A stretch of DNA of 64,000 bases from Ilyobacter_A sp963675185 (GTDB lineage: Bacteria; Fusobacteriota; Fusobacteriia; Fusobacteriales; Fusobacteriaceae), in NCBI GenBank assembly GCA_963675185.2, contig CAXXOH010000003.1, forward strand, positions 496,001 through 560,000, written 5' to 3'. Position 1 is the first letter of the stretch; each line of letters starts with the position of its first letter. Under the pieces are notes generated by a model. It saw nothing but the letters and a program-made list of their open reading frames with translations. It did no database searches and had not been told where the DNA came from. The position numbers were made by a program, and so were the translations under genes. Below, one piece after another: positions 1 to 9,738 of the stretch.

Positions 1-1
1 C

Positions 2-2260
2 GGTTCTAATACAAGCCACCTCTTGGAGATACTTTTGGGAAAAAAGCCAGATCTGAAACTCGAGAAATACGAGGCATCCTTGGCACTAATGGGTATATAT
101 GAAGATACCGGAAACCTAACATACACCTATACTAAGCCAATAGACCTTGAGATGGCAGCTTTTCTGTTAAAACAGGGGGCCGACCTCGAGATGGTGCACG
201 AGTATACTACGAAAAACTTAAACCCAATGCTGGTGGATCTTTTTTTGAAATTTGTAGAAAACGGCGAGATACTGGAATTTTCTGTTGAGAGGATATTTAT
301 AACAAAATATGAAACAGATAGATTCATAAACGGGATAGACGAAATAATAAACAAGATTAAGGACTTGCAAAACTGCAGTGCTTGCTTTATAATATGCGGT
401 GATTATGAAAGGGCCAACATAATAGCCAGAAGCTCTAGCATAGGTGTGAGGCTGAATGAGATACTTTTAAAATTTGGAGATGTAAGCCATTACAATGCAG
501 CTTCTGTTGTGGTTCGGAATACGCATATAGATGATATATACAAAGAGCTCAAGATAAATATACTGGAAAACATAAAGAGGGGAAAGATAGCTCAGGATAT
601 AATGCAGACCCCAGTGAAAAGCATAGACAAGGACACAAAAATAAAAGATGCCTATAAGGTAATGTATAAATTTTCTTACAGCGGACTTCCTGTTGTGGAA
701 GAGGGAGAGGTTTTAGGGATAATAACTAGGCGCGACGTTGACAAGGCTCTAAACCACGGGTTTTCAAATGCACCAGTGAGGGTATACATGTCTACAACAG
801 TTATAAGCGCTGAAAAAGATACCCCAATAGAAACCCTTAAAAAGCTCATTGTAGAAAATGGTGTTGGAAGGATACCCATAATAGAGAATGGGAAGCTAAT
901 AGGGATAGTCACCAGGACAGAGATACTGAGGAACCTCTATGAGCAGAGGAAAAAAGTGGACAGGCACGACATGGTCTTGATGGAGAAGATAAAGCTCAAG
1001 ATAATGGAGAGGGTACCGAAAAGAATATTCACACTTTTAAAGAGCATAGAAGAGGTTTCGAAATCAAGGAAAGAAAAAGCCTATTTAGTTGGGGGAATAG
1101 TCCGCGATCTGATACTCGGGATAGAGAATATGGATGTAGATATAGTCATAGAGGGAGACGGCACAGAATTTGCAAGAGAGCTAGAAAAAAAATTGGAAAT
1201 AAAAAAAATAATAGTCCACGATAAGTTTAAAACTGCAGTTCTAGTGTTTAAGGATGATTTCAAGATAGACATAGCAAGCGCCAGAAAAGAGTACTATGAG
1301 TACCCAACCTCACTGCCGAGTGTAGAGTTTGGCAGTATAAGCGAAGACCTTTACAGACGGGATTTCACCATAAATGCTATGGCTGTAGAGATAGACTACG
1401 AAAATTTCGGAAAACTAATAGACTATTTCAGAGGGTATAGAGATCTCATGGATGGTAAAATAAGAATTTTGCACAACCTGAGCTTTATAGAAGACCCTAC
1501 GAGGATAATAAGGGCCTTTAGATTTGTCAGCAGATACAACTTTGATCTGGAAGAAGATACTAGGAGGATGCTTTTAAATGCTATAGAAGACGGGTTTCTG
1601 TATAAGATATCGTGGCCGAGGGTAAAAAACGAACTGGAAATCATACTGAGTGACAAAAATCCTGTAGAGGCACTGAAGCTTTTATTTGAATATGGGATCA
1701 TTGAGACCATACATCCGAATATAAAATACGATGAAACCGTTTTGAACCACCTGAAGGAAATCAGCGGATACAGTGAGGCTTTGAAGAAACTAAATATTAA
1801 AAAATGGTTAATATATTTTCTCATACTTTTTGAAAATTTAGACAGTGAGGAACTGGAGCTTGTCTTTAACAAGTTTAACTTTTCCCAGAGGTTTAAGGAC
1901 AAATATATGTATGGAAAGTGTTTGAGGGGAGAAATCCTAGAAAAACTGGATAAAGCCGAAAAAGATTCTGAAATATATGGTATTTTAAAGGATTTGAATC
2001 CTGATATTTTGATTACACTTCTAATATATGCTGGAAACCAAGAATTAAAAAATAAAATTAATAGATTTATAATGGAAATTTCAGATAAGACACCTATAAT
2101 AGATGGTAAATATCTTGTGGAAAAAGGATATAAACCTGGACCGGAATTCAGGGAAATTCTAGATGAATTTTATGCTATACAGCTTGACAATAACCTGCAC
2201 ACAAAAGATGAAATATTAAAATATAAAAATTTAGGGGGTTTAGATGACGGAAGTTTATAA
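2..2260 (+). CDS. DHH-CBS-tRNA nucleotidyltransferase fusion (5' partial)
   Basis: The reading frame is open to the left edge of the window, so the N-terminus is missing. What remains starts inside a DHH/DHHA1 phosphoesterase-like region (motif GSNTS near base 2). A pair of CBS domains follows (about bases 590-930), then a class II nucleotidyltransferase head (LVGGIVRDL near 1085, the catalytic DVD near 1133, RRDFTINAM near 1355) and a helical tRNA-binding tail. Fusions of DHH, CBS and CCA/poly(A)-polymerase domains are a known family that adds A or CCA to tRNA 3' ends. Both tRNA genes at the right end of this window already encode CCA, so repair is a likely role (inference). The end overlaps aroA by 17 bases, suggesting co-transcription. 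Whether it adds CCA or only A cannot be decided from the sequence. Confidence 0.9.
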   Translation, partial: GSNTSHLLEILLGKKPDLKLEKYEASLALMGIYEDTGNLTYTYTKPIDLEMAAFLLKQGADLEMVHEYTTKNLNPMLVDLFLKFVENGEILEFSVERIFITKYETDRFINGIDEIINKIKDLQNCSACFIICGDYERANIIARSSSIGVRLNEILLKFGDVSHYNAASVVVRNTHIDDIYKELKINILENIKRGKIAQDIMQTPVKSIDKDTKIKDAYKVMYKFSYSGLPVVEEGEVLGIITRRDVDKALNHGFSNAPVRVYMSTTVISAEKDTPIETLKKLIVENGVGRIPIIENGKLIGIVTRTEILRNLYEQRKKVDRHDMVLMEKIKLKIMERVPKRIFTLLKSIEEVSKSRKEKAYLVGGIVRDLILGIENMDVDIVIEGDGTEFARELEKKLEIKKIIVHDKFKTAVLVFKDDFKIDIASARKEYYEYPTSLPSVEFGSISEDLYRRDFTINAMAVEIDYENFGKLIDYFRGYRDLMDGKIRILHNLSFIEDPTRIIRAFRFVSRYNFDLEEDTRRMLLNAIEDGFLYKISWPRVKNELEIILSDKNPVEALKLLFEYGIIETIHPNIKYDETVLNHLKEISGYSEALKKLNIKKWLIYFLILFENLDSEELELVFNKFNFSQRFKDKYMYGKCLRGEILEKLDKAEKDSEIYGILKDLNPDILITLLIYAGNQELKNKINRFIMEISDKTPIIDGKYLVEKGYKPGPEFREILDEFYAIQLDNNLHTKDEILKYKNLGGLDDGSL

Positions 2261-3530
2261 GGTAAAGAGGGCTCAAAATTTTAACATAGAGGTAGACATA
2301 CCAGGCTCTAAGTCTGTTACCAACAGGGCTCTTATACTAGCTGCCCTAGCAGAAGGGGAAGTCGTATTAAAAAACGTCCTTTTCAGCGACGATACGGAGT
2401 ACATGGTGGCTGCACTTCAAAAGCTTGGGAATGAGGTTGAAGTTGACAGGGCAAGTAAGGTGATAAAAGTGAAAGGGAACCAAGAGAGGGACTTTGGTAC
2501 CCAGGAACTTTTTGTAGGGAACGCAGGAACAGCCATGAGATTTTTGGCAAGCTATGTTTCTTTAGGTAAGGGGGATGTAACCCTTACGGGAATAGAAAGA
2601 ATGAAGAACAGACCTATAAAAGACTTGGTTGAGGTTCTTAGAACTTTGGGTGTAGAGATAGAGTACCTTGAAAAAGATGGTTATCCCCCTATACTTATAA
2701 AGGCAAATGGTATGAGGGGCGGAAAAGTCATTATAGATGCGAGCAAAAGTAGCCAATACTTGAGTTCAGTGCTGTTATCAGCACCTTATGCCAAAAATGA
2801 GATTGAAATAAGCATTGAAAAGGGGCTGGTTTCAGTTCCATACGTTAAAATAACTGAAACCATGATGAATGACTTTGGCGTAGACATAGAAAACATAGAA
2901 AATAAAATATTTAGAATAAAAGAGGGTAGATATAAGAGGCCTGAATATATTGTTGAAGGGGACTGCTCGTCGGCTTCCTACTTTTTCGCAGCAGCGGCGA
3001 TAGGCAAAGGTCAGGTTAGGCTAAACAATGTAAAATTAGACTGCATGCAGGGAGACATAGAGCTGGTAAAAATCCTTGAAAAAATGGGTCTGGATATAAT
3101 TGAAGCCGCAGAAAACCACATAACTGTCAAATGCGACAAAGAACTTACTGGCATAACAGTTGACATGCACCATATCTCTGACGTGGCGCAAACACTTTCC
3201 GTTGTGGCGCTCTTCGCAAAGGGAAAAACAGAGATAAAAAATGTATACAATATGAGAATAAAGGAAACTGACAGAATAAGCGCTGTTTGCAATGAAATCA
3301 AGAAGATAGGCGGAGAGGTAGAAGAGTACGAAGACGGGCTGACAATAATTCCTAAGAACCTAGAAGATTACAATACGGATGTGGACATAGAGACCTACGA
3401 TGACCACAGGATGGCCATGAGTTTTACGCTTGCTGGACTTAGGATAGAGGGGATAAATATTTTAGACCCTGGATGCGTATCGAAGACGTTCCCGAACTTT
3501 TATGATGAGTTCGAAAAAATATACAAGTAA
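2244..3530 (+). CDS. aroA: 3-phosphoshikimate 1-carboxyvinyltransferase (EPSP synthase)
   Basis: Transfers the enolpyruvyl group of PEP to shikimate-3-phosphate, the sixth step of the shikimate pathway to aromatic amino acids. The protein has 428 residues, the usual length. The N-terminal GSKSVTNRA motif (residues 21-29), the phosphate/PEP-binding GNAGTAMR motif (92-99) and the C-terminal DDHRMAMSF motif are all intact. The start lies inside the end of the upstream tRNA nucleotidyltransferase gene with an AGGGGG Shine-Dalgarno just before it, so the two are probably translationally coupled. fplA follows 14 bases downstream. No other shikimate genes are visible nearby. Confidence 0.96.
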   Translation: MTEVYKVKRAQNFNIEVDIPGSKSVTNRALILAALAEGEVVLKNVLFSDDTEYMVAALQKLGNEVEVDRASKVIKVKGNQERDFGTQELFVGNAGTAMRFLASYVSLGKGDVTLTGIERMKNRPIKDLVEVLRTLGVEIEYLEKDGYPPILIKANGMRGGKVIIDASKSSQYLSSVLLSAPYAKNEIEISIEKGLVSVPYVKITETMMNDFGVDIENIENKIFRIKEGRYKRPEYIVEGDCSSASYFFAAAAIGKGQVRLNNVKLDCMQGDIELVKILEKMGLDIIEAAENHITVKCDKELTGITVDMHHISDVAQTLSVVALFAKGKTEIKNVYNMRIKETDRISAVCNEIKKIGGEVEEYEDGLTIIPKNLEDYNTDVDIETYDDHRMAMSFTLAGLRIEGINILDPGCVSKTFPNFYDEFEKIYK

Positions 3531-3544
3531 TTTAAGGGGGAAAG

Positions 3545-5836
3545 GTGAAGAAGAGAATAGCTTTAGTTCTCTTCTCTTTTCTTTTAATTTTTGGAAAGAG
3601 TTTCGGTGAGGAGAGAACTTGGAAGAAACAGGTAAAGGGTATTGAGAGTATAGAAAAAGAGATAGAAGAGCTGCAGCTAAGGCTGAAGAGCCTAGAGGAT
3701 TTGAAAAAGAAAAAATTGGAATCTATGCAGGTAGGAAGGCCTATGATAGGGCTGGCGCTTAGTGGGGGAGGAGCAAAGGGATTTGCCCATATAGGTGTGC
3801 TAAAGGTGTTAGAAGAAGAGGGAATCCCTGTAGACTACATAAGTGGTACCAGTATGGGAAGTATAATAGGCGGGCTTTATTCCATGGGGTATTCCGCTGA
3901 AGAACTTGAAAAAATAGTTTTAGACATTGATTGGGACAGCTTGTTCGACGATACTCTGGATAGGAAAAACACTCCTATGGAGCAGAAGTTACTCAACGAA
4001 AGGTACTTTGCTTCCATTGCGTTTAGAGACGGAGGAATAGAGATTCCAAGCGGACTTTTAAACGGCTATAAAACTTACAGAGAGCTAAAAAAACTCACTT
4101 GGGATGCAGAAAACATAAGCAAGTTTAAGGACTTGCCCATACCATTTGTAGCAGTTGCAACAAATCTAACAACCGGAAACGCGGTAAAATTTGAGGGAGG
4201 GGACTTGGCTCAAGTTATGAGCGCTAGTATGGCCATACCCAGTATATTCTCTCCTGTAAGAATAGGAGACGACCTGTATGTAGACGGGATGATGTCTAGG
4301 AATTTTCCGGTGCAAGATGTAAAAGAGCTTGGGGCAGAAATAGTAATTGGGATAGATGTGGGTGCTGAACTGGATAAGGACAAGCAGTACAATGTGTTTA
4401 ATATAATAAACCAGGTTTTTGCTTATAGGGGATATGAATCATCACAGGAGCAGAAGAAGATGGTGGACTATCTGATCATACCTGGATTGGAAGAGTACAG
4501 CCCTACGGATTTTGATAAGGTAGAAGAAATAATTAGAATAGGCGAGATGGCGGCTCGAAACCAACTAGATCAGCTGGCAGAGCTTTCAGTATACAAACCG
4601 GAAAAAATAAATAGAATAGTTGGTAGTCAGAGAAAAATCCACATAGATAGGTTGGAACTTGCTAATGATGAAAGCAGGTTGAGCAGTAAAATAGTTGCTT
4701 CACTTCTTAAAAAAACACTTCCAAACGATTTTACCCAGGAAGAGATAAACTCATTTATATCTAAGCTGTATGGGCTAGGTGTATATGAAACTGTTTTTTA
4801 TAAAGCACATGAGGATGGGACACTTAACATAGCCCTAAATGATAGACCTCAAAACCACGTTAGACTTGGATTCAACTACAATACGGACTATGATTCGTCG
4901 GTTCTTTTAAATACAGACTTGAAAAATATAATAGACGACCGGGGAAGTAAGGTGAATTTTGATTTAAGGCTGAGTGAATATCCGAGGATAAAATTGGACG
5001 ATTTCATATACTACGGGGTTAGGAACAAGGTAGGAGCCATTCTATCAGCAGAGTATAATGAAAAGCCAGTTTTTGTATACGAGAACGGGGACAAGGAAGC
5101 TGAATTAAAAACACAGACATTTTCATTAGAGGCGTTTTTGGGGACGGTTTTGGAGCAAAAGAATCTAACTGGGATAGGAGTTAAGCAGGGATTTGTTAAT
5201 ACCAGTTTTGAGATAGGTTCAGATAAATATAAGGATCAGAGCTATGATGATGAATACCGCATGTTTTTTTTCAAGACATTGTTGGATACTTATCCTGAAA
5301 AAGTTTATCCAAAAGAAGGGACCTATTCTGAATTTAGGTACTACTATGGCAGTAACAAAATAGGTAACAACGGGATAGACTTCTATGGTCCTGTATACAC
5401 GCTTCAAAAGAGTTTTAAAATTTCAGACAGCTTTAGTATTTTGGGAGGGTTAAGCGGAGGAGCTATAGACGGAGAAAACATAATCCCTGATCATTACTTT
5501 AAGCTAGGGGGGATGAATACATCTCTCGATACAAATGAATTTCAGTTTTATGGTTTGAATGCAATGAGGAAGTCGATGGAGCAGTTCGTATTACTTCAGA
5601 TGGGGTTACAGTACAGCGTTTTAAAAAATATTTACTTAAAAGCCAGGGTAAATGGCGCTACTTACAAACCTGTATACGCCGAGCTTGATGATACCGAAAT
5701 TTGGACTAACTATATATTAGGCTATGGGGTAACTTTTGGAGTAAAAACTTTTATAGGACCGATCGAGCTTACAATAATGGAGGATAGCGATAAAGGAGGG
5801 GTGCTAGGGCACCTAAATATAGGGTATAGATTTTAA
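3545..5836 (+). CDS. fplA: FplA-like patatin phospholipase, type Vd autotransporter
   Basis: Predicted secreted or surface phospholipase A anchored by its own outer-membrane barrel. It starts at GTG with an AAGGGGGAAAG ribosome site. Residues 1-21 are a signal peptide, and about 28-60 form a charged coiled-coil-like stretch. The patatin domain follows with oxyanion loop GGGAKG (74-79), nucleophile motif GTSMG (Ser103) and the Asp-Gly of the dyad at 247-248. A POTRA-like segment (about 365-430) and a BamA/Omp85-type 16-strand barrel region end in the aromatic C-terminus GYRF. This layout and the 763-residue length match FplA of Fusobacterium nucleatum. It is the last gene of the run and is followed at once by a terminator. 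Substrate preference cannot be read from sequence. Confidence 0.92.
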   Translation: MKKRIALVLFSFLLIFGKSFGEERTWKKQVKGIESIEKEIEELQLRLKSLEDLKKKKLESMQVGRPMIGLALSGGGAKGFAHIGVLKVLEEEGIPVDYISGTSMGSIIGGLYSMGYSAEELEKIVLDIDWDSLFDDTLDRKNTPMEQKLLNERYFASIAFRDGGIEIPSGLLNGYKTYRELKKLTWDAENISKFKDLPIPFVAVATNLTTGNAVKFEGGDLAQVMSASMAIPSIFSPVRIGDDLYVDGMMSRNFPVQDVKELGAEIVIGIDVGAELDKDKQYNVFNIINQVFAYRGYESSQEQKKMVDYLIIPGLEEYSPTDFDKVEEIIRIGEMAARNQLDQLAELSVYKPEKINRIVGSQRKIHIDRLELANDESRLSSKIVASLLKKTLPNDFTQEEINSFISKLYGLGVYETVFYKAHEDGTLNIALNDRPQNHVRLGFNYNTDYDSSVLLNTDLKNIIDDRGSKVNFDLRLSEYPRIKLDDFIYYGVRNKVGAILSAEYNEKPVFVYENGDKEAELKTQTFSLEAFLGTVLEQKNLTGIGVKQGFVNTSFEIGSDKYKDQSYDDEYRMFFFKTLLDTYPEKVYPKEGTYSEFRYYYGSNKIGNNGIDFYGPVYTLQKSFKISDSFSILGGLSGGAIDGENIIPDHYFKLGGMNTSLDTNEFQFYGLNAMRKSMEQFVLLQMGLQYSVLKNIYLKARVNGATYKPVYAELDDTEIWTNYILGYGVTFGVKTFIGPIELTIMEDSDKGGVLGHLNIGYRF

Positions 5837-5860
5837 AAGGCCGCTTTTATGCGGCCTTTA
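5836..5860. terminator. Bidirectional terminator between fplA and rqcH
   Basis: The arms AAAGGCCGC and GCGGCCTTT enclose a short TTTTAT loop. T-rich sequence lies on the right and A-rich sequence on the left, so it can serve both of the convergent genes fplA (+) and rqcH (-). Confidence 0.85.
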
Positions 5861-5863
5861 TTT

Positions 5864-7477
5864 TTATATTTTTACAGTTATCCCCTTTTCGTGGGTGTAT
5901 ATTACAAAGCCAGGCTTTGCCCCACCTGGTTTTTTCACATATTTTTTTAAGGTGTAGTCAACCAGAACCTTACTTTCATTCTTAAGCTTTGAATTTTTAG
6001 CAGCTATAACAGCGGCTTTTTCTATGACCTTATCAGAAAACCCATCCCCATTATTTTTTATAATGACATGACTTCCAGGGGTATCTTTTGCATGCAACCA
6101 CATATCATCTTTGTCAGCAAGCTTAAATGTCACATACTCATTTTCACGGTTATTTTTTCCGAAATAGATATCATAGTCCTCTTCTGTGCTCTCCATGGCT
6201 ATGTTTATTTTTTGTTTTTTGGATTTCTTTGATTTTTCGGCATCTCTCATATACCTTCCATCAACTAGCTCTTCTTTTATCTGATTTAAGATATTTAAAT
6301 CAGTGGCATTTTTCAAAAATGTCCTAACAGAGTCTAAGTATTCCAGTTCTTTCTCAATAAATTCTATCCTGTGGAAGCTGAACTCATACCCTCTTTTAGC
6401 CTTGTTGTATTTTTTGTAGTATGATTCTAAGTTTTGTTTTGGAAGTAGTTTCGGGTCAAGCTGTATAAGCACATCTTCATTTTTATAGAAATCGAACAGC
6501 AGTGCATTTTCCATTCCAATTTTTATAGAATAAAGATTTGCAGCCAGAATATCACCTAGTTCTTTATAACTGGTAAAATCACTGTTCCTTTCTACGTCCC
6601 TTTCCAGCTGTTTTATTATTTTTTTGTTCTTTTTTATCTCCCTGTCAACTGTTTTAACAAGTTTGGTTTTTAGGCTGTTCACCTGTTCTGAAGATATAGT
6701 TTTTTCGATATAATAGTTTATCATTGAATTTATGCTTTCGAACTCTAGCTTATTGCAACCTTGAAGTGATGGAAAATAAAAAGTGGAACCGAGCTTTATT
6801 TTGCCCCTTTCAAAGTAAACCGCTGGAGAACTTTTTTGTCCAAGAAACTCTAAAAAAGTATCGTAAGAGTCTATAAACTCCGAACTAAGTTTCCCAAAAC
6901 CCTCTATTTTTTTCATGGCATCTTTCGGTTCAGCGATCTCTTTTTCAAACCATTCCCTAGATGTATCCTCTGGGTTGATTTTTTTTTCTATTGGAGGCAG
7001 GGTGTACTCAGCTCCTGGTATAACTATTCTAGACAGGTTTTCATCTAGGGAGGATCTCTTTAAGGCATCCACTATACGCCCTTCTTCGTCAACGAGGAAA
7101 ATATTACTGTGTTTACCCATCAATTCGAAAACTAGTTTAAACTTTTTATGCTCGCCTAGTTCAGTTATTCTCTCAAAGTAAAAATATAGTATCCTCTCAT
7201 ACCCAAGCTGCTCTATCCTGTACAAATTTGCGTTTAGGAGGTGTTTTCTTAGGTTCAAAGAGAATCCCATGGGAGTGTGAGGAGCCTCCTCTTTTGAATT
7301 TGAGAGATATACCACCGGGAGGCTTGGATTAACTGTGAAAAAGAGGTTATTTTTACCAAAAAATAGGGACAAGCTAAACCTGCTGTACTGCGATATTTTG
7401 CTTACTCTTTTTCCTACAAGTGCATTTTCTAATTCGCTTTTAAGCCTACTCAGTGAAATTCCGTCTATATAAAGCAT
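5864..7477 (-). CDS. rqcH: NFACT-family ribosome quality control protein RqcH
   Basis: Homologue of Rqc2/NEMF, which binds obstructed 50S subunits and adds alanine tails to stalled nascent chains; older annotations call it a fibronectin-binding protein. The N-terminus (MLYIDGISLSRL) and NFACT-N core cover about residues 1-250. A long charged helical region (about 260-400) forms the coiled coil, and an NFACT-R/DUF814 domain at the C-terminus carries the KDTPGSHVII motif. The length of 537 is normal for bacterial members. It is the last gene of the leftward run PASTA-rsgA-rpe-marR-rqcH, separated from the marR gene by a hairpin terminator, so it may also have its own promoter. Confidence 0.92.
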   Translation of the reverse strand: MLYIDGISLSRLKSELENALVGKRVSKISQYSRFSLSLFFGKNNLFFTVNPSLPVVYLSNSKEEAPHTPMGFSLNLRKHLLNANLYRIEQLGYERILYFYFERITELGEHKKFKLVFELMGKHSNIFLVDEEGRIVDALKRSSLDENLSRIVIPGAEYTLPPIEKKINPEDTSREWFEKEIAEPKDAMKKIEGFGKLSSEFIDSYDTFLEFLGQKSSPAVYFERGKIKLGSTFYFPSLQGCNKLEFESINSMINYYIEKTISSEQVNSLKTKLVKTVDREIKKNKKIIKQLERDVERNSDFTSYKELGDILAANLYSIKIGMENALLFDFYKNEDVLIQLDPKLLPKQNLESYYKKYNKAKRGYEFSFHRIEFIEKELEYLDSVRTFLKNATDLNILNQIKEELVDGRYMRDAEKSKKSKKQKINIAMESTEEDYDIYFGKNNRENEYVTFKLADKDDMWLHAKDTPGSHVIIKNNGDGFSDKVIEKAAVIAAKNSKLKNESKVLVDYTLKKYVKKPGGAKPGFVIYTHEKGITVKI

Positions 7478-7497
7478 CTTTTTCTCCTTTCATAAAA

Positions 7498-7521
7498 ATA
7501 ACTTACCCGAAGGTAAGTTAT
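7498..7521 (-). terminator. UUCG-tetraloop terminator after the MarR-FeoA gene
   Basis: A perfect 10-bp stem ATAACTTACC/GGTAAGTTAT, with loop TTCG when read on the minus strand, is followed by TTTTATG. It overlaps the stop codon of the MarR-type gene and would reduce read-through into rqcH. Confidence 0.75.
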
Positions 7522-8219
7522 AACTCTTTTTTTACCACTATCAAGTTTTTTGCGTCCATGGCGTTTATTTCGAACTCATTTTCATTTACCTCAATCAGCA
7601 CGCCGCTCATGGTTTTTTTCACTACCTTTACTTCCGAATAGATGGATATCTCCATATCTTTGAAAAAATTTCTTACAGCTGGGCTACCTTTTATGTCTAC
7701 AATGTTGACAATGGAGCCCTCGCCGCATTCAATTATGGTGCAAGGTTTTATAAAATCAATCTGGGAGTTGAGATTATTTAATATTTTCTCGAAAACGCCC
7801 GTAAAGGCTTCTAGTTCCTCTTTTGAAATCCCCTTTGTGATACTTGACATTATCATGTTGTGATAGTTGTCGTGATAATTTAAGGCCTTTGTACCTTTAT
7901 TAGAAAGAGAAACAAAAACCTTTCTTCTATCGTAATCGGATCTTTTTCTGTCTATAAATCCCTTGTCGGAAAGTTTGTTTACGGCAACAGTAGCTGTACC
8001 CATTGTTATCCCAAGCTTTTCTGAAAGTTCATTCATTGAAAGGGACTCTTTTCCTATGGCTTCAATCACATGAAGTTCTGTTGTGGTAAGGCATTTTATT
8101 CCCTGTCTCAATGCCAAATTTTCTGTCTCGTAAAAAAGCTTGTAGAAATCTTCTACAACCTGATTGACCCTTCCCAAAATATCATCGACTTTTAACTTTT
8201 TATTTCTCTCTAAAAGCAT
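7518..8219 (-). CDS. MarR-family regulator with C-terminal FeoA-like domain
   Basis: Residues about 10-145 form a MarR winged helix: ELHVIEAIG, a recognition-helix region GITMGTATVAVNKL, and the wing DRKRSDYDRRKVFVSLSNKG with the typical D-x-R-R. Residues about 155-233 read as a FeoA/SH3-like fold (CGEGSIVNIVDIKGSPAVRNFFKDM...VKVV...MSGVLIEV). FeoA domains are usual at the C-terminus of the metal regulators DtxR/MntR, not of MarR proteins, so metal or iron sensing is an inference. The length of 233 exceeds a normal MarR protein (about 145). It sits 11 bases downstream of rpe and probably belongs to that operon. Targets are unknown. Confidence 0.82.
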   Translation of the reverse strand: MLLERNKKLKVDDILGRVNQVVEDFYKLFYETENLALRQGIKCLTTTELHVIEAIGKESLSMNELSEKLGITMGTATVAVNKLSDKGFIDRKRSDYDRRKVFVSLSNKGTKALNYHDNYHNMIMSSITKGISKEELEAFTGVFEKILNNLNSQIDFIKPCTIIECGEGSIVNIVDIKGSPAVRNFFKDMEISIYSEVKVVKKTMSGVLIEVNENEFEINAMDAKNLIVVKKEL

Positions 8220-8230
8220 TGCGGCCCCCT

Positions 8231-8863
8231 TTATATTCTAAGACTGTCAATTTTTTCTTTGTAGTCATCTCCGCCAAAAACGTATGACCCCGCAACAAAA
8301 ACGTTTGCTCCGGCCTCTATGCAAAGCTTAACTGTATCTGAGTTGATACCCCCGTCCACTTGTATGTCTAGGTCTGGCTTCATTTTTCTAAGCTCCCTTA
8401 TCTTGTCTAGAGCAGAAAGTATGAACTTTTGCCCGCCAAATCCAGGGTTAACACTCATTAAGAGCACCATGTCTACTTCGTCTAGAACGTATTTTATACT
8501 TTCAAGTGGAGTAGCAGGGTTTAATGATACAGCCGCCTTTACGCCGGCAGATTTTATCTGCTGAACGGTTCTGTGAAGGTGCACTGTAGATTCAGCGTGT
8601 ACAGTTATGAGGTCAGCGCCAGCATCCACGAATTCCTGTATATACCTTTCAGGCTTATCTATCATTAAATGAACATCGAAGCAAATATCGGTCTTGTTCC
8701 TTATAGATTTTATAACAACTGGTCCGAAACTTATGTTTGGGACAAAATTACCATCCATCACATCTATGTGAATCATGTCGGCTCCAGCCTTGTCCAAGGC
8801 TACTATCTCTTCACCAAGTCTGCTGAAATCTGCAGACAAAATTGATGGAGCGATTTTAATCAT
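8231..8863 (-). CDS. rpe: Ribulose-phosphate 3-epimerase
   Basis: Interconverts ribulose-5-phosphate and xylulose-5-phosphate in the pentose phosphate pathway. It is a 210-residue TIM barrel with the family signatures APSILSADFSRLGEE at the N-terminus, HIDVMDGNFVPN (metal-binding His and Asp), DVHLMI, VNPGFGGQKF and QVDGGI near the C-terminus. Its ATG overlaps the TGA of rsgA (ATGA), a clear sign of translational coupling. The rsgA-rpe order is conserved in many Firmicutes next to prkC. Confidence 0.96.
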   Translation of the reverse strand: MIKIAPSILSADFSRLGEEIVALDKAGADMIHIDVMDGNFVPNISFGPVVIKSIRNKTDICFDVHLMIDKPERYIQEFVDAGADLITVHAESTVHLHRTVQQIKSAGVKAAVSLNPATPLESIKYVLDEVDMVLLMSVNPGFGGQKFILSALDKIRELRKMKPDLDIQVDGGINSDTVKLCIEAGANVFVAGSYVFGGDDYKEKIDSLRI

Positions 8864-9738
8864 ATTCTATTCCACCTTTCTGACTTTAAGATATTGTGTA
8901 CTTTTACATAAAAATTATACCTTAATTGTGATATTTCCCCTTTTTCCACTGCATCCTTAACCTGGCATTTCGGCTCGTTTATGTGTATGCAGTCTGAAAA
9001 TTTGCACCCTTCATAACGGGAAAATTCCGGGAAGAGGTTTTCCAGCTCATACTTATCAGAAACATTAGGAATCTCGAGTGAAGTAAATCCCGGGGTATCT
9101 ATTATATATCCGCCGTTTTCAAGATGCAAAAGGGTAGTACCCTTTGTAGTGTGCTTTCCACGTTTTGTCTTCCTGCTGGTTTCCCCTATTTCCAGCTCTT
9201 TTTCATTTTGCAGCATATTTATCAGGGACGACTTTCCGACCCCGCTGGGACCGCCAAAAGCAGTTAAATGTCCGCTTATGTAGCTGCTTACCTGCTCTAT
9301 GTTTATATTCTTGTAAGTGGATACGTAGAACAAATCTATATCAAGAGTTTTTAGAAAACCTAGCTTCTCCTTTAGGGAGTTTTGTTCTTCATCTGTCAAA
9401 AGTTCTACCTTGTTTATGACTATGACCGGCTTTATATTGTAGTAGAAAGCATTTAAAAGGAGTATGTTAAAACCGTCGAAGTTAAAGTCTGGGTCCTTTG
9501 CTGAAAAAGTAATAACTAGGTAGTCAAGGTTTGCCACTAGCGGCCTGAATATCACATTTTTTCTTTCATAGACCTTTGTTATATAGTTATCTTCGCTGAA
9601 TTCAACTATGTCGCCTACAATGCAATTCTCTTTTTTGTTCTTTTTTTTAAGGATACCCCTTAACTTACACTCGTAGACTTCCCCATCACTTTCAACATAA
9701 TAAAATCCCTTTATTTTTGTTGTTACTAAACCTTTGAT
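8860..9738 (-). CDS. rsgA: Small ribosomal subunit biogenesis GTPase RsgA (probable ATC start)
   Basis: Circularly permuted GTPase acting in late 30S maturation. The order G4 (NKVEL), G1 (GGPSGVGKSS) and G3 (DTPGF), then a Cys-rich zinc motif (CKFSDC-H-C), is typical. The first ATG/GTG/TTG in frame is GTG at 9555, which would cut off the N-terminal OB fold. The frame continues upstream with an excellent OB-fold start (KGLVTTKIKGFYYV) until a TGA near 9825, and contains no ATG, GTG, TTG or CTG. A strong AAAGGAGGG site (9746-9754) sits 7 bases before an ATC codon (9736-9738), which aligns with the expected Met of relatives. I therefore call an ATC start and 292 residues. A sequencing error is the main alternative. 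Confidence 0.85.
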   Translation of the reverse strand: MKGLVTTKIKGFYYVESDGEVYECKLRGILKKKNKKENCIVGDIVEFSEDNYITKVYERKNVIFRPLVANLDYLVITFSAKDPDFNFDGFNILLLNAFYYNIKPVIVINKVELLTDEEQNSLKEKLGFLKTLDIDLFYVSTYKNINIEQVSSYISGHLTAFGGPSGVGKSSLINMLQNEKELEIGETSRKTKRGKHTTKGTTLLHLENGGYIIDTPGFTSLEIPNVSDKYELENLFPEFSRYEGCKFSDCIHINEPKCQVKDAVEKGEISQLRYNFYVKVHNILKSERWNRI

